Part shown: positions 12,296 through 21,775 of the stretch, in pieces
Layout of the letters: the number at the start of each line of letters is the position of its first letter
How positions within the stretch are numbered: the stretch's first letter is position 1
Assembly (NCBI GenBank): GCA_023614405.1
Contig: CM042687.1
Location: forward strand, 68,554,992-68,618,991
Reading direction: 5' to 3'
Source: Avena insularis
Lineage: Eukaryota > Streptophyta > Magnoliopsida > Poales > Poaceae
Length of the DNA stretch: 64,000 nt
Made by a program: the position numbers and the translations under genes
Notes under the pieces: generated by a model
Told to the model about the DNA's origin: nothing
Database searches by the model: none
What the model saw: only the letters and a program-made list of their open reading frames with translations

Positions 12296-12313
12296 GCCCC
12301 ACGGTGGGCACCA
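12296..12313 (-). other. Primer-binding site of the LARD-like element
   Basis: Minus-strand TGGTGCCCACCGTGGGGC lies two bases inside the 5' LTR. TGGCGCCCACCGTGGGGC-type sites are, as I recall, used by Tat-lineage grass gypsy elements. The difference (GTG for GCG) fits a C-to-T decay. Confidence 0.6.
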
Positions 12314-12315
12314 AA

Positions 12316-13874
12316 TGTCATAGTGGTATCATGGCATATGCCTAGGGTAGGCTAAATTTGGGGCCGATGGATGTGGAGGAATCCGATGAGGGATGATGAA
12401 GTGAAGATCGCACTCGGAAGAACATAGAGGAACACGATGTACCCAGGTTCGAGGCTCTCCTAGTGAGATAAAACCTCTACTCCTACATCTAGATCTCATA
12501 CAATCTTGCCATACATGGTGGCTACAATGGAGCTCCTTGAGCTATGTCTTCTATGCCTCTAGTAGCTTTATATGTGAGGGTGGAGGAGGAAGAAGGTGAG
12601 ATCCTAATGAGCAGAGAAGTGAGGAGCCCTTCGAGGCCTCTCCTGGAACGATACCCCTGGTGCTCCTTATAAAGGGGAGCCCAGGGGACAAGACTTGTTC
12701 CTCATGATTGGTCCTACTCAGACTAGTTTGTCTTGTAGTTCTTATCTTTGGTATATCTGCAGTATATCCCTAGCATCTTACTGAGATGCTCAGCATATGC
12801 CTTAGTATCTTTGGAGATGCCTGACATATTCCCTCGAATCGTCCTAGGATGCCAAGCATATCCCATATGGCATGTCCCAGTCTGAGTCAGGGGCGTCCCA
12901 ATACTGGCACTTTACTAAAGGAGTTGACCTGACTTGAAGGGATGTCGATGTAGATGTCGAGGGAGCATCTGGTGATGATCAAGAGGTCATCTGAGGCAGT
13001 TTAAGTCGGCCTGGTGGAGTAGAACTCGACCTGGGAGGAGATAATTTTGCCTAAGGAAGAAATGGGCCCTATTGGGAAAAGGACAAAGCCCCAACCAAAT
13101 TATCCTTTGCCCAGCTGGATCCTTTACTTCATTTGGCCCAAAGGAGGTACCAGAAGCCCAGCCGGATCATGCCACGTCGGCCTAGGTGGGGCAGTGTCCG
13201 GGTGAGATATGCTGGGTGATTTCCCATGGTAGGCCGGGTAAAGCCTCTGCCGGCCCACCCAGGATGTGCAGGTGGCGCGGCCTAGAGATGGAACCCCGCG
13301 GTAGGCGGAATTTCTCTTAGCTAGCCCACCCGGGTGACACTGGAGATGCGAGTTGGCGCCTGTGCTCTGAGAGCGATGGCATAGAGAGACCCGCTGTGGG
13401 CCGACCCTGGCTCATGTCGGACCACCGGGGAAGGCGCATCGATGTAGGAGGTACGCTATTCGTCGAGGAAGGGGGCCATGATGGGCCGAATCACCTAATG
13501 TTGGACCACCCGGGGGACTTTGCCGAAGTGGTGCTGGAGAGAGTGGCTTCGGGTTGACTTGGGATCAAAACAAGTAGTAGTGAGGGAGAGGTGCCAAGGC
13601 AGGAGGCGTGGCGTATGATTCAGCGGTAAGTGGGCCAAGGTTTGATGATTTGGCCTAGGTTGCACTTTTTCAATTTGTCCAGGGGAAAGCGGATCCGGCC
13701 TAGGAAGTTAATTGCCAGGCCGAGATATCTATGATTCGGCCTGGTTTGGCTTCTTTCCTTTATCTTTTTCTATTTGGCTTATCTACTTATATGAAATATC
13801 CTTTTCTTATACATGTCTCTTATTGACCTACTTATAAACCAACTCTGGGGGTACCTGGGGTCATATCCCTTATA
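12316..13874 (-). repeat. 5' LTR of the LARD-like element
   Basis: Direct-repeat partner of 7589-9138. On the minus strand it begins TATAAGGGATATGACCCC immediately inside the GTCCG duplication and ends ATGACA next to the PBS. The 5' dinucleotide is TA, not TG. Confidence 0.8.
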
Positions 13875-13879
13875 GTCCG

Positions 13880-14520
13880 CTCCTTCTCCAGCGAGCAGCT
13901 GAGCCATACCATACTATTGTACTTGCTTCATACACACAAAAAAACGATATTCACTTTTAAACTAGCGTGCTACAGGTCGCGCATGGTGTGAAATGGAATG
14001 ACAAGACAAATCAACACACGTGCGCAGCGCCACGTATTGGACGAGGGACAGATCATCCGGCCAGGGTGTGGGGATGGTGATGAGGAAGTGACGAAGAGAG
14101 AAAACACAATTTGTTTACTACTCATCACCATACATCTATACATTGTACCTCGTGTCAGGAACCCATCGCAGCTTTGCTATGACATCGCACAACCTTCAAA
14201 TCCTCCTCTTCGTTGCTCTTGCTCTTCCTCCTGCGTGCTCTCTATCTCTTCTAGCTCCCAAAAAAAAATTTCAACAGGGAAACTCCTAGTGGCATATTTT
14301 TTTAGGAAAATGATGTCAATATTGTTCACCATGCCAAGAGGCACCCATGTACTTCTACCAAGTATGACTCCACCACACCAAGTTCTTGCATAGCTAAGAA
14401 CTTGAATATTTTAGAAACTCTCGGCGGTTTTGATGTACTAAATTCCTAGTTAGTTTAGAAAGATTTTTGGAAAATTTTAAGATGAATAAATCGCATTTAC
14501 TTGTACTCCTCTAGTTAAAA
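13880..14520 (+). repeat. Promoter-like module P2
   Basis: Collinear with P3 (26017-26640): both start CTCCTTCTCCAGCGAG and share ACTTGCTTCA, GGTGTGGG and CGTGTCAGGAACCCAT (14150; 26289). The small downstream frame (about 14274-14393) has lost its ATG (AGG) but keeps LFTMPRGTHVLLPSM and ends PPHQVLA. An open frame extends upstream to 13998, probably by chance. Confidence 0.55.
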
Positions 14521-14677
14521 TTTACACTAACGGTGGGAGTACATTTTACAACAAGGACATAAACAAGGGAAAATCATATTGATGTCCAGACATTTAGCAC
14601 AAAGGACCCTCCAGTTAAGTAAGGAAAATAGTCGGGTTCGGCTCCTTCTCGAGAGAGGAGCTCATCAAGCCATACTC
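14521..14677 (+). repeat. R array 2, first part of unit 1 (split by the copia)
   Basis: It starts TTTACACTAACGGTGGGAGT, as R array 1 does, and stops at the anchor CATACTC, where the copia inserted. The rest of the unit resumes at 23664. Confidence 0.85.
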
Positions 14678-16596
14678 TGTTGGAGATATGCCCTAGAGGC
14701 AATAATAAATATAGTTATTATTATATCTTTGTGTTTATGATAAATGTTTACATTCATGCTATAATAGTATTAACAAGGAAACATTAATACTTGTGTGATT
14801 TGTAAACTTAATTTGAAGTCCCTAGTAAAGCCTCTATATAATACTAGCTTGTTGGTTAATAAATGATTGTGGTTTCCCTATCATGAACATTGAGATGTTA
14901 TTAACAACAAGATCATATCGTTAGGAGAATGATATGGTGGACATACTCCTATAGATAAGCATAGCATAAAGATCAAGTCATTTTAATAGTTCAATTGCTA
15001 TATGCTTTCTGATACATAGTAACCTAATTCCTTCGACCATGAGATCATGCATATCACCTTTACCGGATGGATGCTTTGATGACATCAAACACCACACCGT
15101 AACTGGGTGGCTATAAAGGTGGCATTGAGTATTCGGAAAGTATTGGTTGAAACACATGGATCAAGAGTGGGATTTGTCCATCCATATGACGGATAGATAT
15201 ACTCTGGGCCCTCTCGGTGAAATGTCATCTAATTAGCTTGCAAGCATGTGACTGGCTCACAAGGGATCACATATCACGGGAACGAGAAAAGAGTACTTAT
15301 CGGTAACGAGGTTGAACTAGGTATGCAGAGATACCGACGATCATAACCTCGGATAAGTAAACTATCGTGAGACAAAGGGAAATTGGTATCGTATGTAAAT
15401 GGTTCATTTGATCGCAAAGTAATCGTAGAAATATGTGGGATCCATATGAATTTCCAGTGGTTATTGATCGGAGAAGTGTCTCGATCATGTCCGCATAATT
15501 CACGAACCGTAGGGAGACACACTTAAGGATTCGACGTTGTTTGAGTAGTTATGGAATGATGAGAAAGAGACCAAATGTTGTTCGGAGTCTCGAATGGGAT
15601 TCGGGATATCACGAGAAGATCCGGAATGGTCCGGAGAATAAGATTCATATAAGGAAAGTCTCGTTTCGGAGTTGGGGAATGGTTCCGGTGTTTTCATCGG
15701 GAATGTTCTAGAAGGTTCCGGAATGTCCGACACTCCGGGGGGGGAGGGTACATGAATGTGTTATATCAAGTTGATATGATTGCATCATGTACTCGGTGTC
15801 ATTGCTGATCAAAATAAAGGGTTTATTCAAATCCTAGTTTGAAAAGTCAAACGGCTAGTTTGAAAGTCAAACGGCAGTTTTTGGAAAGAGGAGGAGGAGT
15901 GGGAAACCGAGTTGGGGAGGAGTTCCCTCCTCCAACCGGGCTTGACCACCCAAGCCGAGTTGGGGAGGGACTCCTCTCCCTCCCCTTGGCCGGCCGGCCC
16001 CTCCACCTATATAAGGAGGGGCAGGGCTCCCTCCTAGAGACACACAAGATCCTCTCCTCCAAACCCTAGCCCCAAGCCGCCGTCGCCTCCATAGCCGCCG
16101 TCGGCCCTAGGGCAAACCCTAGCCGCCGTCTAGCTAAACCCTAGACGCCGGCTTGCCCCTCCTCGGCGTGATTAAACTCTAGATCGTCGAGGGACTCTCT
16201 CATACTCCACCATACTCGCTCCGGCTTAAGGCGAAGCCCTGTGAGATCTCCCCTCTACTTCTGGTACCACGCTGTTGTGCTGCCGGAATTGCGAGGAGAG
16301 TGCTACAACCTCCGCTGCCTGCTGGAACAAGGGAGAGGAAGGTCTTCGTCAGTAATCGAACGTGACCGATCATGGAGCGCTGCCGGAACGCAGCGCCGGA
16401 AGGATCGTCTACACGGTCTTGAGATCGGGAAGAGTACGACTACATCACCCACGAGAATTCGCTCTCGTTAAACACTTTGGAATCTTCGAGGGTGAGTTAT
16501 TCTATCGACTCGTTGCTACAATCTAGTAGATAGATCTTGGCTTGTTTGTTTGTATGCGGTAGAAATTTTTTGTTTTCCATGCTACGAAACCCTACA
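14678..16596 (+). repeat. 5' LTR of the copia element (1919 bp)
   Basis: Starts TGTTGGAGATATGCCCTAGA and ends GAAACCCTACA. A TATA box (TATATAAGG, 16008-16016) precedes a leader rich in CCCTAGCCGCCG. Segment 15940-16440 differs strongly, with many 1-6 base indels, from the 3' LTR although both flanks are about 98-99% identical. Confidence 0.93.
16008..16016 (+). promoter_or_regulatory. TATA box in 5' LTR
   Basis: TATATAAGG in a GC-rich setting, conserved at 23106-23114 in the 3' LTR. It is the likely core promoter for the genomic transcript. Confidence 0.65.
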
Positions 16597-16597
16597 G

Positions 16598-16609
16598 TGG
16601 TATCAGAGC
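16598..16609 (+). other. Primer-binding site (initiator tRNA-Met)
   Basis: TGGTATCAGAGC begins one base after the 5' LTR and is complementary to the 3' end of plant initiator tRNA-Met. Confidence 0.9.
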
Positions 16610-17785
16610 CGTGTCTATATGTAGATCTGTTGCACGAGTAGAACACAATGGTCATTGTGGGCATTGATGCTTTTTATTGTCGATTGCTTCTTGTGTACTT
16701 TGCATCTTGCGTTATGTTGGGATGAAGCGGCCCGGGCTAACCTTACATGACATCGTTCATGAGACTTGCTCCACGCTTGACATGCAACTTGTATTGCATA
16801 AGTGGCTTTGCGGGTGCCTGTTTCTCCTAGCATAGTTAAGATCCAATTTACAACGGGTGATTAACAATACTAGTATCAATGTTGTGGTTCTTGTTCGTAA
16901 GTTAGAACGACACTTATTGAAGGCCCAAACCACGTAAAATATGCAAAGAAAGTAGAGGCGTCTAACTTTGTTTTGCAGGGGTGTGCTGTGAGGTGATATG
17001 GCCATGATTGTGATTATATTTGATGTATGCAATGTTCCTTATTGTAAGTTGGCAACCGGCAGGAGCCATATGGTTGTCTTTATTTATGTTAAGACCAGCA
17101 TGTCTATTCAAAGTAGTTGTAATAGTTGAAGCCGGTGGACGACAACCATGGAGAAGCGTCATTGATCTTGATGCAATGCCGGTGATGATCGAGATCATGT
17201 TCGTGCTAGAAGATGGAGATCGGAAGCACTAAGAAGAAAGGCCATATCATATCACATATTATGAATTGCATGTGATGTTAATCCTTTATGCATCTTGTAT
17301 TGCTTAGTAGACGACGGTAGCATTATAATATGATCCCTCATGCACATGAATTTCAAGTCATAAAGTGTTCACCCTTAGTTAGCACCGTTGCTAAAGCTTG
17401 TTGTTTCGAAGCACCACGTGATGATCGGGTGTGTTAGATTCCGCAAGTGTATACAACGTGAGCAAGCCAGATTTGCTCATGCGGAAACTAAGGTTTGATC
17501 TTGACGAGCCTAGCATGTACAGACATGGTCTCGGAACACGGATCACCGAAAGGTAAAGCATGAATCATATAGTAGATATGATGAACATGTCGATTGTTCG
17601 CCATTGAAACTATATCAACTCTCGTGATGATCGGTGTTGATGTGGTGGATTTGGTTCGTGTGATCACTAAAACAATGTGAGGGATATTGTTTTGAGTGGG
17701 AGTTCACCTAGATTAATTTTATTATTAATTTGAACTCAATTTGTCATAAACTTAGTCTAAACTATTGCAAATATGTTGTAGATCA
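16610..17785 (+). other. Leader of the copia element, no ORF
   Basis: About 1.2 kb between PBS and gag. The short frames here are unconvincing. An untranslated leader of this length is usual for the BARE/Angela group and would hold packaging signals. Confidence 0.6.
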
Positions 17786-18735
17786 ATGGCAGCCCCTACC
17801 ATCAATTTTAATGCGTTCCTAGAGAAAGAAAAGTTGAAAAACAATGGAAGCAACTTCGCGGATTGGTTCCGCAATTTGAGGATTGTCCTCACAGCTGGTA
17901 ATTTGACCTATGTGCTGGATGCACCATTGGTGACCCACTGCAGTGATCTTGCCGATGAAGTAAAGAATGTTTACCTCACTCTAAGACTCAAGACGCTCCA
18001 AAGTGTGCTATCTTGTATGGTTTAGAATCGAGCTTCGTAAAAGGTTTGAGAATTCAGACCCATATGATATTGTCGAGGATCTCAAATGGATTTTGAGACT
18101 CATGCGGCAATTGAAAGCTATGAGGCTTCGAAAAGTTCTTTAACCGCAAGATGGAAGAGGGCAGTCCGTCGGAGCATGTGCTTAAGATGTCTGGGCACGC
18201 GAACAAACTTCAAAGCTTGGGTATAGTGATTCCTAATGCTTTGGGGATTTACCGTGTCCTCCAATCACTGCCACCAAGTTACAAGAACTTTGTGATGAAC
18301 TACAACATGCAAAACATGAACAAGACATTGCCAGAACTCTTTGCCATGTTGAAGTCTGCAGAAGTGGAGATCAAGAAAGAGCACCAAGTGTTGTTGGTCA
18401 ATAAGACCACCAAATTCAAGAAAGGCATGTCTAAGCAAAAGGGACACTTCAAGAAGGGTGGTAAGAAAGTTGCCACGCCTACGAAGAAGACCAAGTTTGG
18501 ACCTAAGCCTGATACTGAGTGCTTTGACTGCAAGGGAGAAGGTCACTAGAAGCGGAATTGCCCAAAGTACTTGGCGGATTTGAAGAACGGCAACATCAAG
18601 AAGAAAGGTATATCTGATATACATGTTATTGATGTGTATCTCACTAGTACTCGTAGTAGTGCCTGGGTATTTGATACTGGTTCGGTTGCTCATATTTGTA
18701 ACTCGAAACAGTGCTGCAGAATAAATGGAAGCTAG
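17786..18735 (+). pseudogene. gag: Copia gag with CCHC knuckle and protease start, disrupted
   Basis: Starts MAAPTINFNAFLEKEKL at 17786. The frame is open to 18025, then shifts and meets stops across 18026-18150. From 18151 the copia gag region resumes (SEHVLKMSGHANKLQSLG; VLQSLPPSYKNFVMNY). It runs through a lysine-rich tail into the nucleic-acid-binding knuckle C-F-D-C-x4-H-x4-C, which is interrupted by TAG at 18547-18549 where such knuckles usually have Trp (GHWKRNC). Beyond that stop the frame continues to the aspartic-protease motif F-D-T-G-S (DTG 18673-18681) and ends at TAG 18733. Gag would form the particle and the protease would cut the polyprotein. This copy cannot make either without repair or readthrough. 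Confidence 0.88.
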
Positions 18736-18780
18736 CGAAGAACAAGGTGACGGCGCGCTGGAAGCGGATCAAAGGTTGAT

Positions 18781-19146
18781 GTGATCGCGGTCGGCACGCT
18801 ACCCCTTCATCTACCATCGGGATTAGTTTTATACTTAAATAATTGTTATTTGGTGCCTGCGTTAAGCATGAACATTATATCGGGATCTTGTTTATTGCGA
18901 GACGGATACTTGTTTAAATCCGAGAATAATGGTTGTTCGATTTATATGAGTAATATGTTTTATGCACATGCACCTTTGATAGATGGTCTATTCTTATTGA
19001 ATCTCGATAGTGGAAATACACATATTAATAACATTGAGGCTAAACGTTTGAAATCGAGCGATAACTCGACCTATATGTGGCAATCGCTGTCTTGGTCACA
19101 TTGGAGTGAAGCGTATGAAGAAACTTCATTCCGATGGACTTCTTGA
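18781..19146 (+). pseudogene. Copia protease-integrase linker, frameshifted
   Basis: The frame contains LNNCYLVPALSMNIISG, DGYLFKSENNGCSIY and GLFLLNLD, the usual linker between protease and integrase. At about 19080-19105 it goes out of phase. The expected Zn-finger start (CLGHIGVKRMKKLH) is read in the next frame, so a one-base indel separates this part from the integrase at 19106. Confidence 0.8.
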
Positions 19147-19741
19147 ATCACTTGATTTCGAATCACTTGATAGATGCGAAGCATGTCTGATGGGTAAACT
19201 GACTAAGACTCCATTTTCTGGTATGATGGAGCGAGCTACGGACTTATTGGAAATCATACATACCGATGTGTGTGGTCCAATGAGTGTAGCATCGCGCGGT
19301 GGTTATCGTTATGTTCTTACCTTCACGGATGACTTGAGTAGATATGGGTATATCTATTTCATGAAACATAAGTCCGAAACTTTCGAGAAGTTTAAGGAAT
19401 TTCAAAGTGAGGTAGAGAATCAACGTAACAAGAAGATTAAATTTCTGCGTTCTGATCGTGGAGGTGAATATCTAAGTTACGAGTTTGGCGAGCATTTGAA
19501 GAAATGCGGAATACTTTCACAATTGACACCGCCGGGAACACCACAGCGTAATGGTGTGTCCGAATGTCGTAATCGAACTCTTTTAGATATGGTTCGTTCT
19601 ATGATGTCACTTACAGATTTACCGCTATCATTTTGGGGTTATGCATTAGAAACAGCCGCATTCACTTTAAATAGGGCACCATCTAAATCTGTTGAAATGA
19701 CACCGTATGAAATATGGTTTGGGAAGAAACCTAGATTGTAG
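19106..19741 (+). CDS. Copia integrase (N-terminal zinc site and DDE core)
   Basis: The 211-codon frame inserts element cDNA into host DNA. The zinc site C-E-A-C is at residues 24-27, its partner His pair lying upstream. The DDE catalytic triad is D54 (HTDVCGP), D117 (SDRGGEY) and E153 (GVSECRNRT), with the usual 35 residues between the second D and E. PLSFWGYALETAAF and the rest of the core follow. It stops at TAG 19739-19741; the next codons (FLKVWGCEAYVKKL) continue in the same frame, so this is a nonsense mutation, probably TCG to TAG, in a polyprotein that should run into reverse transcriptase. Confidence 0.88.
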   Translation: MKRMKKLHSDGLLESLDFESLDRCEACLMGKLTKTPFSGMMERATDLLEIIHTDVCGPMSVASRGGYRYVLTFTDDLSRYGYIYFMKHKSETFEKFKEFQSEVENQRNKKIKFLRSDRGGEYLSYEFGEHLKKCGILSQLTPPGTPQRNGVSECRNRTLLDMVRSMMSLTDLPLSFWGYALETAAFTLNRAPSKSVEMTPYEIWFGKKPRL

Positions 19742-20449
19742 TTCCTTAAAGTTTGGGGGTGTGAAGCCTATGTAAAGAAGTTACAGCCGGACAAGCTTGA
19801 ACCCAAAGCGGAAAAATGCGTCTTCATAGGATACCCGAAGGAAACTATTGGGTATACCTTCTATCATAGATCCGAAGGCAAAATCTTCGTTGCCAAGAAT
19901 GGATCCTTTCTAGAGAAGGAATTTCTCTCGAAAGATGTGACTGGAAGGAAAGTAGAACTCGACAAGGTTGTCGAACCTTTTCTCGAAATTGCGAGTAGCG
20001 CAGCACCGGAAGAAGTTCCGGTGGTGCCTGCACCAATAAGACAGGAAGCTAATGATGATGATCATGAAACTTCGGTTGAAGTTGCTACAGAGCCTCGCAG
20101 GTCAACGAGAACTCGTACCACTCCAGATTGGTATGATCCCGTTATGAGTGTCATGTTGGTGGACAACACCGATGACCCTGAGACATATGAGGAAGCGATG
20201 ATGAGCCCAGATTCCAATAAATGGCAAGAAGCCATGAAATCCGAGATTGGATCCATGTACGAAAACCAAGTATGGACTTTGGTGGACTTACCAGATGGCC
20301 GGAAGGCTGTCGAGAACAAATGGATCTTCAAGAAGAAAACAGATGCTGATGGTAATGTTACTGTCTATAAAGCTCGACTTGTCGCAAAAGGGTTTCGACA
20401 AATTCAAGGAGTTGACTACGATGAGACTTTCTCACCAAGAGAAGCTTAA
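19742..20449 (+). pseudogene. Copia integrase C-terminus and start of reverse transcriptase
   Basis: Same frame as the integrase after its stop: VWGCEAYVKKL, EKCVFIGYP, then the acidic linker and the RT start WQEAMKSEIGSMYENQVW, ENKWIFKKK, ARLVAKGF. It ends FSPREA-stop at 20449; an indel near 20445 shifts the expected continuation into the frame used by 20455-21741. Fingers-domain residues are present, but the active-site half is in the next piece. Confidence 0.85.
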
Positions 20450-20454
20450 AGTCT

Positions 20455-21741
20455 GTGAGGATTATGTTAGCAATCGCTGCATATTATGATTATGAGATAT
20501 GGCAGATGGATGTCAAAACAGCATTCCTCAATGGAGACATTGATGAAGAGTTGTATATGATGCAACCCAAAGGTTTTGTCGATCCTAAAGATGCTAACAA
20601 GGTATGCAAACTTCAACGGTTCATCTATGGATTGAAGCAAGCATCTCGAAGTTGGAATCAATGTTTTGATAAAGTGATCAAAAGTTTTGGTTTTATACAA
20701 ACTTATGGAGAAGCTTGTATTTACAAGAAAGTGAGTGGGAGCTCTGTAGCATTCTTAATACTGTATGTAGATGACATATTATTGATTGAGAATGATGTAG
20801 ACCTTCTTAATAGTGTCAAGGAATATTTGAATAATAGTTTTTCAATGAAGGATCTTGGCGAAGCAGCTTACATATTGGGCATAAAGATTTATAGAGATAG
20901 ATCAAAACGCCAAATATCATTGTCACAAAGTACATATTTGGACAAAGTTCTAAAGAGGTTTGGAATGGAAGATAGCAAGAAAGGGTTCTTGCCCATGTTG
21001 CCCAATACGACCTTGAGTAAAACTCAAAGTCCGACATCGGCAGAAGATAGAGAAAGGATGAGTAAGACTCCCTATGCCTCAGCCATAGGATCTCTAATGT
21101 ATGTCATGCTATGTACTAGACCCGACATTGCATATGCTGTTAGTTTAAATAGCAGATATCAAAGTGATCCAGGAGTGGATCATTGGACAGCGGTCAAAAA
21201 CATCCTTAAGTACTTGAGAAGAACTAAGGATATGGTTCTTTCTTATGGAGGTGATGAACAGCTCGTTGTTAATGGTTACACCGATGCTAGTTGGAACACC
21301 GATCCGGATGATTCTAAATCACAATCTGGATACGTATTTATTTTGAATGGTGCAGCAGTTAGCTGGAGGAGTGCAAAGCAAAGCGTTGTGGCGAGATCTT
21401 CAACTGAATCGGAATACATGGCTGAGGCTTCACAAGAAGCGATATGGATGAAAGAGTTCATTACAGAGCTGGGTGTGGTTCCTAGTGCGCTGGACCCAAT
21501 GTCTATCTACTGTGATAACATGGGCGCCATAGCCAATGCGCAAGAACCAAGGTCACACAAGAAGCTGAAGCATATCAAGCTACGTTTTCACGCTATTCGA
21601 GAACATATCCAAGATGGGGATATAAAGATTTGCAAAGTACACACAGATCTAAATGTGGCGGATCCATTGACTAAACCTCTCCCGAGGGCAAAACATGACC
21701 AGCACCAAACTGCCATGGGTGTTCGGTATATTACCATGTAA
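20455..21741 (+). CDS. Copia reverse transcriptase palm/thumb plus RNase H
   Basis: Open frame of 428 codons, the least damaged gene in the window. RT catalytic residues are D19 (QMDVKTAFL) and the YVDD box at residues 104-107. RFIYGLKQASRSWN (about 55-68) and MKDLGEAAYILGI (131-143) are copia RT signatures. RNase H follows with D277 (YTDASW), E318 (SSTESEYMA), D354 (YCDN) and D403 (ADPLTK), all four intact. It ends MGVRYITM, 34 bp before the 3' LTR. The protein would copy element RNA into DNA and remove the RNA strand, but a 5' frameshift cuts it off from the rest of the polyprotein. Confidence 0.92.
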   Translation: MRIMLAIAAYYDYEIWQMDVKTAFLNGDIDEELYMMQPKGFVDPKDANKVCKLQRFIYGLKQASRSWNQCFDKVIKSFGFIQTYGEACIYKKVSGSSVAFLILYVDDILLIENDVDLLNSVKEYLNNSFSMKDLGEAAYILGIKIYRDRSKRQISLSQSTYLDKVLKRFGMEDSKKGFLPMLPNTTLSKTQSPTSAEDRERMSKTPYASAIGSLMYVMLCTRPDIAYAVSLNSRYQSDPGVDHWTAVKNILKYLRRTKDMVLSYGGDEQLVVNGYTDASWNTDPDDSKSQSGYVFILNGAAVSWRSAKQSVVARSSTESEYMAEASQEAIWMKEFITELGVVPSALDPMSIYCDNMGAIANAQEPRSHKKLKHIKLRFHAIREHIQDGDIKICKVHTDLNVADPLTKPLPRAKHDQHQTAMGVRYITM

Positions 21742-21764
21742 TCTAGATTAGATGACTCTAGTGC

Positions 21765-21774
21765 AAGTGGGAGA
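21765..21774 (+). other. Polypurine tract of the copia element
   Basis: AAGTGGGAGA, followed by C and the 3' LTR start at 21776. It primes plus-strand DNA synthesis. Confidence 0.85.
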
Positions 21775-21775
21775 C

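Larger units (their letters stand above)
7589..13874 (-). mobile_element. Non-autonomous LTR retrotransposon (LARD-like), minisatellite-filled
   Basis: Two direct LTR copies (7589-9138, 12316-13874) enclose 3.2 kb without a credible ORF. The target duplication GTCCG is at 7584-7588 and 13875-13879. The paralogous empty site near 26005-26020 (TTTGGTCCTCTCCTTCTCC) joins exactly where this element sits, confirming both borders. A primer-binding site next to the right LTR sets the minus orientation. By eye the LTRs differ by about 10%, so this is the oldest dated insertion here. With no gag-pol it would have needed proteins in trans, probably from a Tat-type gypsy (inferred from the PBS). Confidence 0.8.

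Noticed and set aside
16620..17232. Several overlapping 70-90-codon frames in the copia leader
   Set aside because: They lie in the untranslated leader between PBS and gag, on both strands, without similarity to retroelement proteins.
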